A DNA stretch of 64,000 bases from Candidatus Protochlamydia phocaeensis (lineage in GTDB: Bacteria > Chlamydiota > Chlamydiia > Chlamydiales > Parachlamydiaceae): assembly GCF_001545115.1 (NCBI RefSeq), contig NZ_FCNU01000011.1, forward strand, positions 62,001-126,000. Reading direction: 5' to 3'. This document shows positions 46,546 through 56,211 of this stretch, one piece after another. Below the pieces are notes generated by a model. That model was not told the DNA's origin. It saw only the letters and a program-made list of their open reading frames with translations, and did no database searches. A program made the translations under genes and the position numbers. Each line of letters starts with the position of its first letter. Position 1 is the stretch's first letter.

Positions 46546-49500
46546 TTCTTTCTGATCTGTCGATTAAGCGTCCTGTTTTCATTACAATGGTCATGCTGGC
46601 GTTTGTCTTATTTGGAGCCATTGCCTTTAAAAATTTAGGCGTTGATCTATTTCCCAAGGTGGATTTTCCTGTAATCACCATTGTCTCCGTCTTGCCTGGG
46701 GCCGATCCCGAAACCATGGAAAAATCCGTCACCGAAATCATTGAAGAGGCGGTCGCCAACATCAGCTCTATCAAGCACTTGCGCTCAACCAGTGCGGAGG
46801 GCATCTCTCAAGTTGTCATTGAATTTAATTTAGAGAAAAACGTCGACATCGCTTATCAAGAGGTCCAAGCCAAGCTTGGCACGATCCGCAAGGAATTGCC
46901 GGATGATCTCAACGATATTATTATCGAGAAATTCGACATTGATTCCGCTCCTATCATGGCAGTCGTTCTGTCAGGCGATTTGCCCATTCCAACCCTTTCT
47001 CAGATTGCCGATAAAGTCGTTAAAGACCGGTTGCAGCAAGTACAGGGTGTGGGACAAATAAAAATTGTGGGAAAGCAAGACCGTAATGTATGGGTCTATT
47101 TGGACCCGTATCAATTAGAAGGGCTGCAACTCTCTGTTCAAGATGTCATGCAGGCTTTAAGAGCCCAGCATATCGAATTCCCCGGCGGACGCATTGAAAC
47201 AGGTAAAAAAGAGCTTCCCGTTAAAGTCAAAGGCGAGTTCGAAGAAGCCAAGCAGCTAGAGAATATCATTGTTGCCTACCATAACGGCTATCCTGTCAAA
47301 ATCTCCGATCTAGGCGAAGTGACAGATGGCGTTGAAGAGCTGCGGACATTGGCGCGATTAGGCGAACAGCAAGCAGTTGCTTTGATTGTCCGCAGACAAT
47401 CAGGCACGAACACCGTATCCGTTGCCGATAGTGTTAAGCAAGCCATTGAAAAATTACGCCCTGAGCTCGCTTCTCAAGGCATTAATCTTGAAATTGCTCA
47501 GGATCTGTCTGTTTTTATCAAGCACTCCATCGAAGAGATTGAATTTCACTTAATTTTCGGCGGCGCGCTGGCCGTTCTCATCGTGTTTGTTTTTTTAAGG
47601 AACTTCCGCATCACATTGATCAGCGCCTTGGCTATTCCCATCAGCGTCATTTCGACCTTTACACTCCTAAGTTGGATGGACTTTACGCTGAATACCATGA
47701 CGATGCTGGCTTTATCTTTATCGATCGGTATTCTCATTGACGATGCCATTGTTGTCGTGGAAAATATCTATAGGCATTTTCGCAAAGAAGGACGGGCTGA
47801 AGAAGCAGCCAAGACAGGAACGCAAGAGATTGGCCTGGCCGCCTTTGCCATTACCATGTCGATTATCGCCGTTTTCCTTCCCGTCGCTTTCATGCAAGGC
47901 ATGATCGGACGTTTCTTTTATCAATTCGGCTTAACGGTGACTTTTGCGGTTCTGATCAGCCTTTTCGTGGCTTTCACGCTCACCCCCATGATGGCCGCTA
48001 AAATGCTGCGCGTTCCGAAAAAAGAAGGGCGCCTTTCAAGAGGAATAGGGGCCTTACTACATGGACTGGATGCCTTGTATGCCTCTATTCTCGCCAAAGC
48101 GCTGCGCTACCGCAAAACGACGCTATCGATCGCCTTCATTCTTCTACTATTGACGCTTTCTTTAAGCAAATGGATTCGTTCCGAATTTGTTCCGGTAGAA
48201 GACCGCAGCGAATTCTTTGTTAAGGTCCGCACTCCCCTTGGATCATCTTTAGCCGTTACTGATGAAACCCTTCAGCATATTCGTTCGCTGATTAAGCACG
48301 AGCCTTGGTTGAAGTATACCTTTTCCACTATTGGAAACGACAGCTTCAACAAAGTGAATGAAGGAGCTCTCTACGTCAAAATGACAGATAAAAGCGAACG
48401 CCAGCAAAGTCAAAAGGATGTCATGGAATGGGTGCGTCAAAAGCTTGCATCCCTCGACAATCTTAAAATCAGCGTGGAACCCGTTCAAGCCGTGTCTGGA
48501 GGAGGAAAACGGACAAGCGCCCTCCAGTTAGACATCAAAGGCAGCGATACGCACCAAATTGAGGCGCTATCGGAGGCATTGCTAGCAAAACTGGAAAGCG
48601 CGAGCGGCTATGTCGATTTGGACTCCTCTTACGAGAAAGGCAAGCCGGAGATCAATGTGCATATTAAGCGCGAAACCGCTTTGGCCATGGGAGTGACCCC
48701 TTTTGCCATTGCTCAAGCCATCAAGCCTTTGATTGGCGGGGCGGACATCAATAAATTCCGCTCTAACGGCGATCGCTATAATATCAGCGTACGCCTGAAA
48801 GAAGGGTTCAGGAATAAAATTCCCGATCTTTACAACCTTTCTGTCCGCAATGACAAAGGGGAATTGGTGAAACTTCGCAACTTAGTGACCGTCGAAGAAA
48901 AGCAGGGCCCCGTTCAAATCGACCGCTATAACCGCTTTCGTATCATTTCGGTCTTCAGCAATTTGAAAGAGGGACAAAAAGTATTAGGGGAAGCTATCAA
49001 TGAGATTTCTTCCTTTATCCAAGAGATGAACCTTCCAACCGGCTACAGCATCCAATTCTCAGGCAATGCAGAGTCCATGAACGAATCTTTCAATAACTTG
49101 CTATTCGCCCTCTTCTTGGCCGTCATTGTCGTTTACATGGTGCTGGCTTCTCAGTTTGAGAGCTTTATCCAACCTTTCATCATTATGCTATCCCTCCCTT
49201 TTTCCATCATCGGAGCGTTGGGAATTCTGGTCATCAGCCAAGCGACCCTTAGCATTTTTACAATCATTGGAATTATTATGCTCATGGGATTAGTGACCAA
49301 AAACGCCATTCTGCTGATTGATTACATCAATACGCTGCGCTCAAGAGATGGCCTAGCGCTTGAAGAGGCTATTTTGAAAGCTGCGCCGACCAGATTGCAT
49401 CCCATTTTGATGACCACTCTCGCCATGGTATTCGGCATGCTGCCCATTGCCATGGGAAATGGCGCAGGATCGGAGTCCAGGGCTCCGATGGCGCTGGCCA

Positions 49501-49655
49501 TCATTGGCGGACTGATCACATCCATGTTTTTGACTTTGATCATCGTTCCTGTGATCTATGCTTTGGTCGATTCGCTTTTAGCCAAAAGCAGACGTTTTTT
49601 TAAAAAAGCAGAGCCTGCGCAATTGGAGTCGATTCCGCAAACGATGCCTTTATAA
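46542..49655 (+). CDS. RND-family multidrug efflux pump (AcrB/HAE-1 type)
   Basis: An inner-membrane proton-driven exporter, 1037 residues, with 12 membrane segments in two repeated halves. Motifs include [19 protein letters not shown] at the N-terminus, [20 protein letters not shown] (with the proton-relay Asp pair) in TM4, and [20 protein letters not shown] in the second half. GTG start at 46542, overlapping the adaptor stop by 4 bp. Likely substrates are drugs or lipids; not predictable. It is followed 59 bp later by a palindromic repeat. Chlamydiaceae lack such a complete tripartite RND operon as far as I recall. Confidence 0.94.
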   Translation: MILSDLSIKRPVFITMVMLAFVLFGAIAFKNLGVDLFPKVDFPVITIVSVLPGADPETMEKSVTEIIEEAVANISSIKHLRSTSAEGISQVVIEFNLEKNVDIAYQEVQAKLGTIRKELPDDLNDIIIEKFDIDSAPIMAVVLSGDLPIPTLSQIADKVVKDRLQQVQGVGQIKIVGKQDRNVWVYLDPYQLEGLQLSVQDVMQALRAQHIEFPGGRIETGKKELPVKVKGEFEEAKQLENIIVAYHNGYPVKISDLGEVTDGVEELRTLARLGEQQAVALIVRRQSGTNTVSVADSVKQAIEKLRPELASQGINLEIAQDLSVFIKHSIEEIEFHLIFGGALAVLIVFVFLRNFRITLISALAIPISVISTFTLLSWMDFTLNTMTMLALSLSIGILIDDAIVVVENIYRHFRKEGRAEEAAKTGTQEIGLAAFAITMSIIAVFLPVAFMQGMIGRFFYQFGLTVTFAVLISLFVAFTLTPMMAAKMLRVPKKEGRLSRGIGALLHGLDALYASILAKALRYRKTTLSIAFILLLLTLSLSKWIRSEFVPVEDRSEFFVKVRTPLGSSLAVTDETLQHIRSLIKHEPWLKYTFSTIGNDSFNKVNEGALYVKMTDKSERQQSQKDVMEWVRQKLASLDNLKISVEPVQAVSGGGKRTSALQLDIKGSDTHQIEALSEALLAKLESASGYVDLDSSYEKGKPEINVHIKRETALAMGVTPFAIAQAIKPLIGGADINKFRSNGDRYNISVRLKEGFRNKIPDLYNLSVRNDKGELVKLRNLVTVEEKQGPVQIDRYNRFRIISVFSNLKEGQKVLGEAINEISSFIQEMNLPTGYSIQFSGNAESMNESFNNLLFALFLAVIVVYMVLASQFESFIQPFIIMLSLPFSIIGALGILVISQATLSIFTIIGIIMLMGLVTKNAILLIDYINTLRSRDGLALEEAILKAAPTRLHPILMTTLAMVFGMLPIAMGNGAGSESRAPMALAIIGGLITSMFLTLIIVPVIYALVDSLLAKSRRFFKKAEPAQLESIPQTMPL

Positions 49656-49713
49656 GTAAAAGTATGCTTAAATAGTCAGATAGCTATTGCGCTCTTCAGT
49701 AAAAACCTATTTC

Positions 49714-49790
49714 ATGGCTTAAATTCGATTTCTTTTCCCCAGGAGGCTCCCTTGCCCTCTTGGGGAAAATAATCTCAAATCTAGGCTCCA
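49714..49790. repeat. Palindromic intergenic repeat, copy E
   Basis: Arms ATGGCTTAAATTCGATTTC-TTTTCCCC and GGGGAAAA-TAATCTCAAATCTAGG pair over about 27 positions with few mismatches, around a short centre. It starts 59 bp after the RND pump stop and could terminate that operon. The remaining spacer to 49946 holds nothing recognisable. Confidence 0.78.
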
Positions 49791-49946
49791 AGTGCACGAA
49801 CTATCTAAGCATAAAAGATTCTAATTATTCCCAATTTAATTCTTTTCCATCCGTTTATACCTGTTTGCTTGCAAAAAAATGAGAGCCCTTCAGGCCTTTT
49901 AAACAATAGGTGCGCCATTCCCCTAGGCATCATCTATTCCGTCCAT

Positions 49947-50921
49947 TTACTCGGTTTTAGGAGTAATGGACAAGACTGAGTATTTTTCAATTGTTTCTTC
50001 CCATGTCAGCTCAGGGTTAGGCGGCTTCAAATGATCGATTATCTCATTGTGAATTCTTTTAATTTTTCCGTATTGAGCCTGATCAATAATGAGTAGTTCT
50101 CCCTTTTTTTCCGGATCCGCGGCTGCTTTGCGCGTCCATTTAGCTGCTAAAATGACCTCTTTATGCGCATCGCTGCGGACATAGAATTCAATCTGATCTG
50201 CAAATTTAAGGTAGGCATCATAAATGCGTTGAGGGAGATCTTTGCCTTTATTGACAATATCAGCTTCTGTTGTTTGAACAAATTGCTCATCCCTTTTTTG
50301 GATTGACTTTCTGCGCACTTCCTCAGGAGCTGAGACGTGAAGCAGTTTGATCTTATATCCCCTTTCTTTGAGAAATTGAAAAAAAGAGCTTGTTGACGGA
50401 CTAGTGGACGTTGTTCCCAAATAGAAAGCATAGCCCTGGCGGATTAAATGCGCTAAAATTAACTGCGACGCTGCCTTAGAGGCCGGACGCCATTTATCAT
50501 ACGCGGCTTTTTTTGCTTCAAAAGATTTATCGCTATCATGAATTTCTGCTTGGTAAGTCCTCCATTGCTGCTTTAAACAAACATCATCGGGACAGATATA
50601 GGCATAGTTTTCGCCAAGGCTTGCAATGCTGTGAATGAATCTTTCTTGGTTAAGAAGGGTCGTCTTGCCTGCCCCTGGCGCTCCGGCCGTTATGATGGCG
50701 ATCTTTTCCTTAACAGGATTTTGAGCGATAATCCTCTCATATATCTCCCTAATATCCTCTTTTAATTTTGCCGATTCCCCTACTGTATACTCCTTCTGAT
50801 AATCAAACGCATTACCTGATAAATAACTCTCTAGAATAGGTTGTTGCAGCCAATATTGAAATCCAGTGGATTCATAAATATTTTTAAGATCACAAATATC
50901 AAGAGAATGCGTGATCACCAT
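49947..50921 (-). CDS. Zeta-toxin-like P-loop kinase
   Basis: A 324-residue protein. Walker A GAPGAGKTT is at 80-88, preceded by the beta strand IAIITA. PDDVCLKQQW (111-120) matches the zeta-toxin substrate motif (Asp-Asp after the second strand), and KWRPASKAASQLILAHLIRQGYAFYLGTT (about 142-171) corresponds to the family helix and strand that follow. Zeta toxins phosphorylate UDP-N-acetylglucosamine and stop peptidoglycan synthesis. No small epsilon-type antitoxin gene lies next to it. The role could instead be a host-directed or housekeeping kinase. Confidence 0.75.
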   Translation of the reverse strand: MVITHSLDICDLKNIYESTGFQYWLQQPILESYLSGNAFDYQKEYTVGESAKLKEDIREIYERIIAQNPVKEKIAIITAGAPGAGKTTLLNQERFIHSIASLGENYAYICPDDVCLKQQWRTYQAEIHDSDKSFEAKKAAYDKWRPASKAASQLILAHLIRQGYAFYLGTTSTSPSTSSFFQFLKERGYKIKLLHVSAPEEVRRKSIQKRDEQFVQTTEADIVNKGKDLPQRIYDAYLKFADQIEFYVRSDAHKEVILAAKWTRKAAADPEKKGELLIIDQAQYGKIKRIHNEIIDHLKPPNPELTWEETIEKYSVLSITPKTE

Positions 50922-51227
50922 ATTGACCTCCTAAGCTTAATATTAGAAAGAATTTTAGCTCCAATGTCAGAACTCAATCACTTAATTGAATAAATAAACA
51001 ATAACTCAATAAAGATTAAGTACTATTCTTAGAAGCTCCTTCCCCTCGTTAGGACAGTCTCTGGGCTCTTTTCATCATTTATTAGTCCTGAAGACCATCT
51101 ATAAATCTATGAAAATCGCTTTAAATAAGTATTTGGACAAGCAAAGTGTATATTCCGTGCCAGAGTCTATCCGGCAACGGAAAAGGAAAGTGCCTAGGCA
51201 TTTCTTTTATTAAATGCCTGTGCTGGA
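50922..51227. other. Spacer between the zeta-like kinase and MATE genes
   Basis: 306 bp, no ORF with a ribosome binding site and no repeat copy. In particular no antitoxin-sized gene is present on either strand. Confidence 0.4.
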
Positions 51228-52589
51228 TTAAGCTGGGCTGAGAACCAAAGAGGTATTTTTTTGCCATCCGCGCCAGTAGAAACGCCAGGCATAGAGGCAT
51301 GCCGCCAGCAGCGTATAGACCGAACAGAGAGCAAGCGCCAATTCAATCGATCCGCTTTGCTTGACGACAAAGTGATAAATGGGAATGACCATAAAAAGCC
51401 AGATAGAGCATGTGCCTCCCACTAATAGAAAGACTGTATCAGCCGCTGCGGTCAATGCTCCGCTAATGATCAGACGGATTCCTTCTAAATATTTATAGAT
51501 GACGACGTTGGCCAATCCGAAAATCAATGAAGAGTAGAAAAGCGTACGCTGCTCTTCAGAAGCCGTGCTAAGGAACCAATTGATAAGCGTTTGATTGGTC
51601 AACCACAGAACAAGCGCCAGAACAATGGCAAAAAGCGTCATGAGGACAAAGCCTGCATGGACAAATTTGTAGACAGCCTGCGGCTGCTTCGCTCCAATGG
51701 CATTGCCTGAAAGAATCGCTACAGCCCGTGAAAGCCCTTCGCCAAAGAAGTTAAATAAGATGAGGACGTTTTGTACAATTCCGGCCACTGTCAGATGCTT
51801 TTCCCCCATAGAAGCCATCATTTGATAAAAGATGGCCCATCCGGCCACTTCCAAAATACCGAAAACAGCGCTGGGCAGTCCGATCTTGATGCACTTGCCC
51901 AATAAGCTTGGATTCCATCGCCAACAATTTGTTCCAAACTGCTCGCGATTGGAGCGACGGAAAAACAGAACGGCAAGAATGATAATCTGTCCTAAAACAG
52001 CTGCATTAGTAGAAATCGCGGATCCTTGGATACCCAGAGAAGGAATCCATTCGCCCCACCCAAAAACCAGCAGACAGCACAAGGAAGTATTGATTAAGTT
52101 GCCCATTAAGACAACAAAACTGGTAATTAAGATCTTCTTTTGACCGATAAAGAAACTAGACAAACCGGCAAAAATGACATGGGCAGGACCAAATAAAACC
52201 ATCCAAAATAGATAAGTGCGCTGCATTTCCCTCTCAGCTTCCGAGCCAAAAAAGAATCCAGGCCCCCATACTGCCGCCGGCCAAAAAATCAGACAAGAAA
52301 AAATCCCCAGCCAGATCATCTGCCACACCGGCTGCCCTAGCAGCCGGTAGTGGCCAGCGCCAAAGTTTTGGGCTACAAAGACCTGCCCAATGCTCGCCAA
52401 AGCCATCCACCCAGTCAAGAAGGCCCATCCCAAATTCATGGACTCAACAGCTGCATTATGGGCGTCTAAGGAATAATAAGCCAAAATCAGGCGATCGACA
52501 AATAACATGGCCATTCCGGAAAGGGAACTAAGCAAGAGCGGAAAAGTCAACGTCCAAAGCTGCCATATGGAACTTTCTTCTTTCTGCAT
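51228..52589 (-). CDS. MATE-family multidrug/toxin exporter
   Basis: An integral membrane antiporter of 453 residues with 12 hydrophobic segments. The N-terminal half has WTLTFPLLLSSLSGMAMLFVDRLIL, typical of MATE TM1. The AAVESMNLGWAF and IGQVFVAQNFGAG stretches of TM2 and its loop follow, and the second half repeats the pattern (EGLSRAVAILSGNAIGAKQ). Likely extrudes cationic compounds using a sodium or proton gradient. A second, truncated copy of its 5' end occurs at 53372-53471. Confidence 0.9.
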   Translation of the reverse strand: MQKEESSIWQLWTLTFPLLLSSLSGMAMLFVDRLILAYYSLDAHNAAVESMNLGWAFLTGWMALASIGQVFVAQNFGAGHYRLLGQPVWQMIWLGIFSCLIFWPAAVWGPGFFFGSEAEREMQRTYLFWMVLFGPAHVIFAGLSSFFIGQKKILITSFVVLMGNLINTSLCCLLVFGWGEWIPSLGIQGSAISTNAAVLGQIIILAVLFFRRSNREQFGTNCWRWNPSLLGKCIKIGLPSAVFGILEVAGWAIFYQMMASMGEKHLTVAGIVQNVLILFNFFGEGLSRAVAILSGNAIGAKQPQAVYKFVHAGFVLMTLFAIVLALVLWLTNQTLINWFLSTASEEQRTLFYSSLIFGLANVVIYKYLEGIRLIISGALTAAADTVFLLVGGTCSIWLFMVIPIYHFVVKQSGSIELALALCSVYTLLAACLYAWRFYWRGWQKNTSLVLSPA

Positions 52590-52989
52590 AAAACCTATTT
52601 AAGTGATTAAAATTAAAATAAATTATTTATATTTTATTTTTTTTAAACAATTAAATCCACAAAAATTTAAAAAAACGACAAAAAAATTTTAATTAAAAGA
52701 CAAAATAAACAAGACACAAATTCAAATGAAATATTTAAAAGTACAATTAACGAATAATTGTATTTGTTAAACTCTTTCAATTTCAGACTCTTCATTTTTT
52801 CAGATTTAGGGTCTGTTCAACAAATAATCCAACAATTAGGCTGTTCATAGGAATTAATAAAAGAGAAAGATAAAGGAAGGAATCGCATATTCCCTTTTGC
52901 TGGCAGAATTAAATAAGCGTAACATTAAGTGTCTCCTCATTTTACTGAAAAACTATTGCAAATGCTTGTATCGCTTGATGTGTTGGAAC

Positions 52990-53021
52990 CCTCGTATCAA
53001 AGAATAGATGCGAGGTTTTTT
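52990..53021 (+). terminator. Orphan intrinsic terminator on the plus strand
   Basis: CCTCGTATC / GATGCGAGG stem (9 bp, one G-T wobble), loop of 8 nt, followed by TTTTTT. No plus-strand gene lies upstream; the preceding 400 bp are AT-rich intergenic sequence from the MATE start. It may end a small RNA or be left from a lost gene. Confidence 0.6.
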
Positions 53022-53047
53022 AAGGCAGGCCTTTCCAAAAGCAGTCT

Positions 53048-53449
53048 TCAGTTGATAGGAATATGAGAAAGATACGTAGGTAATGACTCTTTTAGTAGAT
53101 TGATAAGAAAGTCATTCAAACGTGATTTAGCTTCTTCCTCCCCTAAATTTTCGTCGGATAATAGATGGACAACCGCTTTTTGCGACCATGTACGTATTAG
53201 GTAATTGACAGGCTTATTTTTATACATCTGTTTAGCTTGCGGTAAAAGTGTATATGGTGTGTTTGATTTAAGAAATGGGAAGGATTTTGAACCTACGAAT
53301 GTATTTCTCATTAAGCCCCCCATCATGGACCAAATTGACAGGGATTCAAGACGAACTTTGGACTTGCCCCAATTTCTGAAAAGAGAACTAAACAAGAGCA
53401 GAAAAGTCAATGTCCAAAACTGCCATATAGAACCTTCTTCTTTTTTCAT
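53048..53449 (-). pseudogene. Chimeric ORF: MATE 5' fragment joined to unrelated sequence
   Basis: A minus-strand frame of 133 codons. Its first 23 residues (MKKEEGSIWQFWTLTFLLLF...) repeat the MATE N-terminus at 52589 (MQKEESSIWQLWTLTFPLLL...). DNA identity at 53372-53471 versus 52512-52612 is high and continues past the start codon into the leader. The frame then runs antisense through a relic of the murF-alr 5' end and finishes in sequence of unknown origin (VNYLIRTWSQKAVVHLLSDE ...). It is best read as a duplication relic rather than a functional gene. Confidence 0.7.
53259..53363 (+). pseudogene. Relic of the murF-alr 5' end
   Basis: Translated on the plus strand, 35 codons align without gaps to the start of the MurF-Alr gene (57043 on): FDLRN, then F, P and P at equal spacing, then DQI and DSRR. 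About half of the residues are identical. The fragment ends where the MATE 5' relic begins (53372), in opposite orientation. Intact copies of both genes are in this window. Confidence 0.75.
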
Positions 53450-53631
53450 AAATCCATTTAAGGAATTAAAACCAAATCCATATTTTTATATATAAAAATA
53501 AACATCATTTAAAATACACATAAATAAATTTAATTATTTTTCAAACACATTAAACACAAAACAGATATTTACTTTTTAATTACTGGTCAATTAATATCCA
53601 AACAATGTTTTTATAAAAATCAGGAATAATC

Positions 53632-55833
53632 ATGGGTTTCCATCGTTCTCATTTTTCTAATAATTTCTCTATTTCTGTTACCCCCTCACATCTATCTGAA
53701 CAAGCAGACAATCAAGCTGTTAAGATAGTTAATTCAAAAAAAAGATCCTATGAAGACACCCATTATCCTCAGTCTTCATCAAAAAAACAAGAAGAGCCGA
53801 ATTCTTCTAATTTTTTAACCTTAGCACCGGAACTAATCTGTCACATATTTTCTAATTTAGGAGTTAGAGATCTATTGCATTTTGAGAGTGCAACCAAAGC
53901 CCATCAAGCACTTACTCAACATGTATGGGCTGATTATAGCAAAAGAGAGTGCCTCCATCATTTCAATTATCCGGAATCTGAAAATGAAACTAATCGACCT
54001 TATTCATCTAAATGGAATTATTGGTTAAGCAAAGCTCTGATCCAATATGTAAAAGAAGGCTATCCTTGTCTCTCTTCTCAAAGTTTGCAAACAGCCCAAA
54101 AGATCGGGAGATGTTTTAATGGATTGATGCAACGATTTTCCGATTTTAAAGCTTATATTAGCGAAGATCTCTTCCGGATAGGTTCTTCTCAGAAATATGA
54201 CAGTCAAAATAGGCAAAAAATTATTGAAAGGCTATTTCAAGAAGGAAAATGGAGCGGAGATTATCTATTTGGGGCTCTATTCGAAGCCAGGCAATTAAAA
54301 GAGATAAGGGATCGATTTACACCTTCCGCAGATGTGTTAAAACAAGAACAACTAACTCGAGAATATTTTGAAGAAGCCATAAAAATTGGCGGGGCTTATG
54401 CTCACCTCTTAGCTTTTTATGCTTTGGGAGAACGCACATCTCCTTCACAAGAACAAGCTTTATCTAAGCAGTTAATAAAAACAAGCGCCTCATATGATAC
54501 GGAAGGATTAGAATACCTGTTAAAGAGCGACTCTACTTTTGCAACTTTCATTTGCCCTCAAATCGTTGATTTTCCTCACCTTTTAACTAACTTTATGGAT
54601 GAAGAAATCAATTTAAAGAAATGGCAAGAAGCCGACGAATGGGGTATCAAAACAATTAAGGCTTATGGCAACAATGTTCCGGCAGCTATATGGGCCAAGG
54701 TCGGCTTAGTAAAATTCAATTTAGGCAAATACTTAGAAGCCGATGAATGTTATACAAAGGCCATAGTAGCTTTTAAGGACGATACTTCGGCAGATGTATG
54801 GGCTAATGCCGGCTTAGTAAAAATTCATTTAGGAAAATGGCTAGAAGCTGATGAATGTTATACAAAAGCCTTAACGGCTTCTGAAAACAATGTTCCGGCA
54901 GCTATATGGGCTAATGCCGGCTTAGTAAAAATTCATTTAGGAAAATGGCTAGAAGCTGATGAATATTATATGAAAGCCTTAACAGCTTATGGCAACAATG
55001 CTCCAATAGATATATGGATTGGAGCTGGCTTAATAAAAATCTATTTAGGCAAATGGCTAGAATCCGATGAATGTTATACAAAAGCCATAGCAGCTTCTGA
55101 AAGCAATATTCCAACAGATGTGTGGAATAATGCCGGCTTAGTAAAAACCAAATTAGAAAAATGGCTAGAAGCCGATGAATGTTATACAAAAGCCATTACA
55201 GCTTCTGAAAACAATCTTCCGAAAGATGTGTGGAATAATGCAGGTGTAGTAAAAACCAAATTAGAAAAATGGCAAGAAGCCGATGAATGTTATACAAATG
55301 CCTTAACAGCTTTTGGGAAAAATGCTCCGGCAAGTTTATGGGCTAATGCCGGCTTAGTAAAAACCCATTTAAAAAAATGGCAAGAAGCCGATGAATGTTA
55401 TACGAAAGCCTTAACAGCTTTTGGCAATAATATTCCAGAAGATCTGTGGAATGATATTGGCTTAGTAAAAAGCCATTTGGAAAAATGGCAAGAAGCTGAT
55501 GAATGTTATACAAAAACCATTACAGCTTTTGGCAATAATATCCCTGCAGTTATATGGGTTCATGCCGGCATAGTAAAATTCAAGTTAGGAAAATGGACAG
55601 ATACTGATGATTTTTTTACAAAAGCCATTACAGCTTATGGCAACAATGTTCCAGCTGATGTATGGAATGGAGCTGGATTAATAAAAACCAAATTAGAAAA
55701 ATGGCAAGAAGCCGATGAATGTTATACGAAAGCCTTAACAGCTTATGGCAATAATGTTTCAGAAGAAGTAAAGATTAGTGCCGCTTTGGTAAAAACTAAA
55801 TTAGAGGAAAAAATACCAGTGAGTACTCCTTAA
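53632..55833 (+). CDS. F-box protein with eleven TPR-like repeats, candidate ubiquitin-ligase-directed effector
   Basis: A 733-residue protein. Residues about 62-104 form an F-box (LTLAPELICHIFSNLGVRDL, then ATKAHQALTQHVWADY), the module by which eukaryotic proteins dock to Skp1 in SCF ubiquitin ligases. A helical middle part (110-325) follows. From about 327 to 727 there are eleven near-identical units of 36 residues of the form L.KW.EADECYTKA(L/I)TA..NN.P..VW..AGLVK, a TPR-like solenoid. The repeat units are also very similar in DNA, which points to recent expansion. Such F-box families are known from amoeba-associated chlamydiae. The F-box would recruit host Skp1-cullin and the repeats would bind the target. 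No signal peptide. Confidence 0.88.
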   Translation: MGFHRSHFSNNFSISVTPSHLSEQADNQAVKIVNSKKRSYEDTHYPQSSSKKQEEPNSSNFLTLAPELICHIFSNLGVRDLLHFESATKAHQALTQHVWADYSKRECLHHFNYPESENETNRPYSSKWNYWLSKALIQYVKEGYPCLSSQSLQTAQKIGRCFNGLMQRFSDFKAYISEDLFRIGSSQKYDSQNRQKIIERLFQEGKWSGDYLFGALFEARQLKEIRDRFTPSADVLKQEQLTREYFEEAIKIGGAYAHLLAFYALGERTSPSQEQALSKQLIKTSASYDTEGLEYLLKSDSTFATFICPQIVDFPHLLTNFMDEEINLKKWQEADEWGIKTIKAYGNNVPAAIWAKVGLVKFNLGKYLEADECYTKAIVAFKDDTSADVWANAGLVKIHLGKWLEADECYTKALTASENNVPAAIWANAGLVKIHLGKWLEADEYYMKALTAYGNNAPIDIWIGAGLIKIYLGKWLESDECYTKAIAASESNIPTDVWNNAGLVKTKLEKWLEADECYTKAITASENNLPKDVWNNAGVVKTKLEKWQEADECYTNALTAFGKNAPASLWANAGLVKTHLKKWQEADECYTKALTAFGNNIPEDLWNDIGLVKSHLEKWQEADECYTKTITAFGNNIPAVIWVHAGIVKFKLGKWTDTDDFFTKAITAYGNNVPADVWNGAGLIKTKLEKWQEADECYTKALTAYGNNVSEEVKISAALVKTKLEEKIPVSTP
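54613..55812 (+). repeat. Tandem 108-bp repeat array inside the F-box/TPR gene
   Basis: About eleven in-frame copies of a 108-bp unit encode the 36-residue repeats. Neighbouring copies share long identical DNA stretches, for example around 54825-54870 and 54933-54965, so unit number could change by recombination or slippage. Confidence 0.8.
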
Positions 55834-55899
55834 TATTCGAGAATATGTCAGGCAGAGCTAATAAGGTTTGTCAATGTAAAAGCCTGTAAAAAACCTTTT

Positions 55900-55966
55900 A
55901 ATAGCTTGATTTCGAGTTCTTTTTCCCTATTAACCTGGGAGGAAATAATCTCAAATTCAAGCTATT
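55900..55966. repeat. Palindromic intergenic repeat, copy F (67 bp)
   Basis: Arms AATAGCTTGATTTCGAG-TTCTTTTTCCC and GGGAGGAAATAATCTCAAATTCAAGCTATT pair with few mismatches around a very short centre. It starts 67 bp after the stop codon of the F-box/TPR gene. It is the shortest copy. The following 245 bp up to 56211 are AT-rich and hold no gene. Confidence 0.78.
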
Positions 55967-56211
55967 ATACATTAGTTAACAAACTCTCCATCGCTTTCTT
56001 ATGACCCCTTTTTACATTCTTTCTTTGATTATTACCTAATTCTTTCCACATCTTATTGGTCTAATTTCTAGACCTTTAATTGAAAAAAATCAATAATTGA
56101 TTTTAAAATCTATAAAAATATAATTTATCCATTTTCCAAACTAAATTCTTTTCCATTCGTTTATTTACAACTTAATTCTCTTGGATTATTTTACTTCCAT
56201 TCGTTAGATAA

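Noticed and set aside
52800-52860. GGGTCTGTTCAACAAATAA resembling an insertion sequence end
   Set aside because: No matching inverted end and no transposase remnant on either strand could be found nearby.
53205-53495. A 96-codon plus-strand ORF as a real gene
   Set aside because: It is explained by the murF-alr 5' relic followed by the antisense of the MATE 5' relic.
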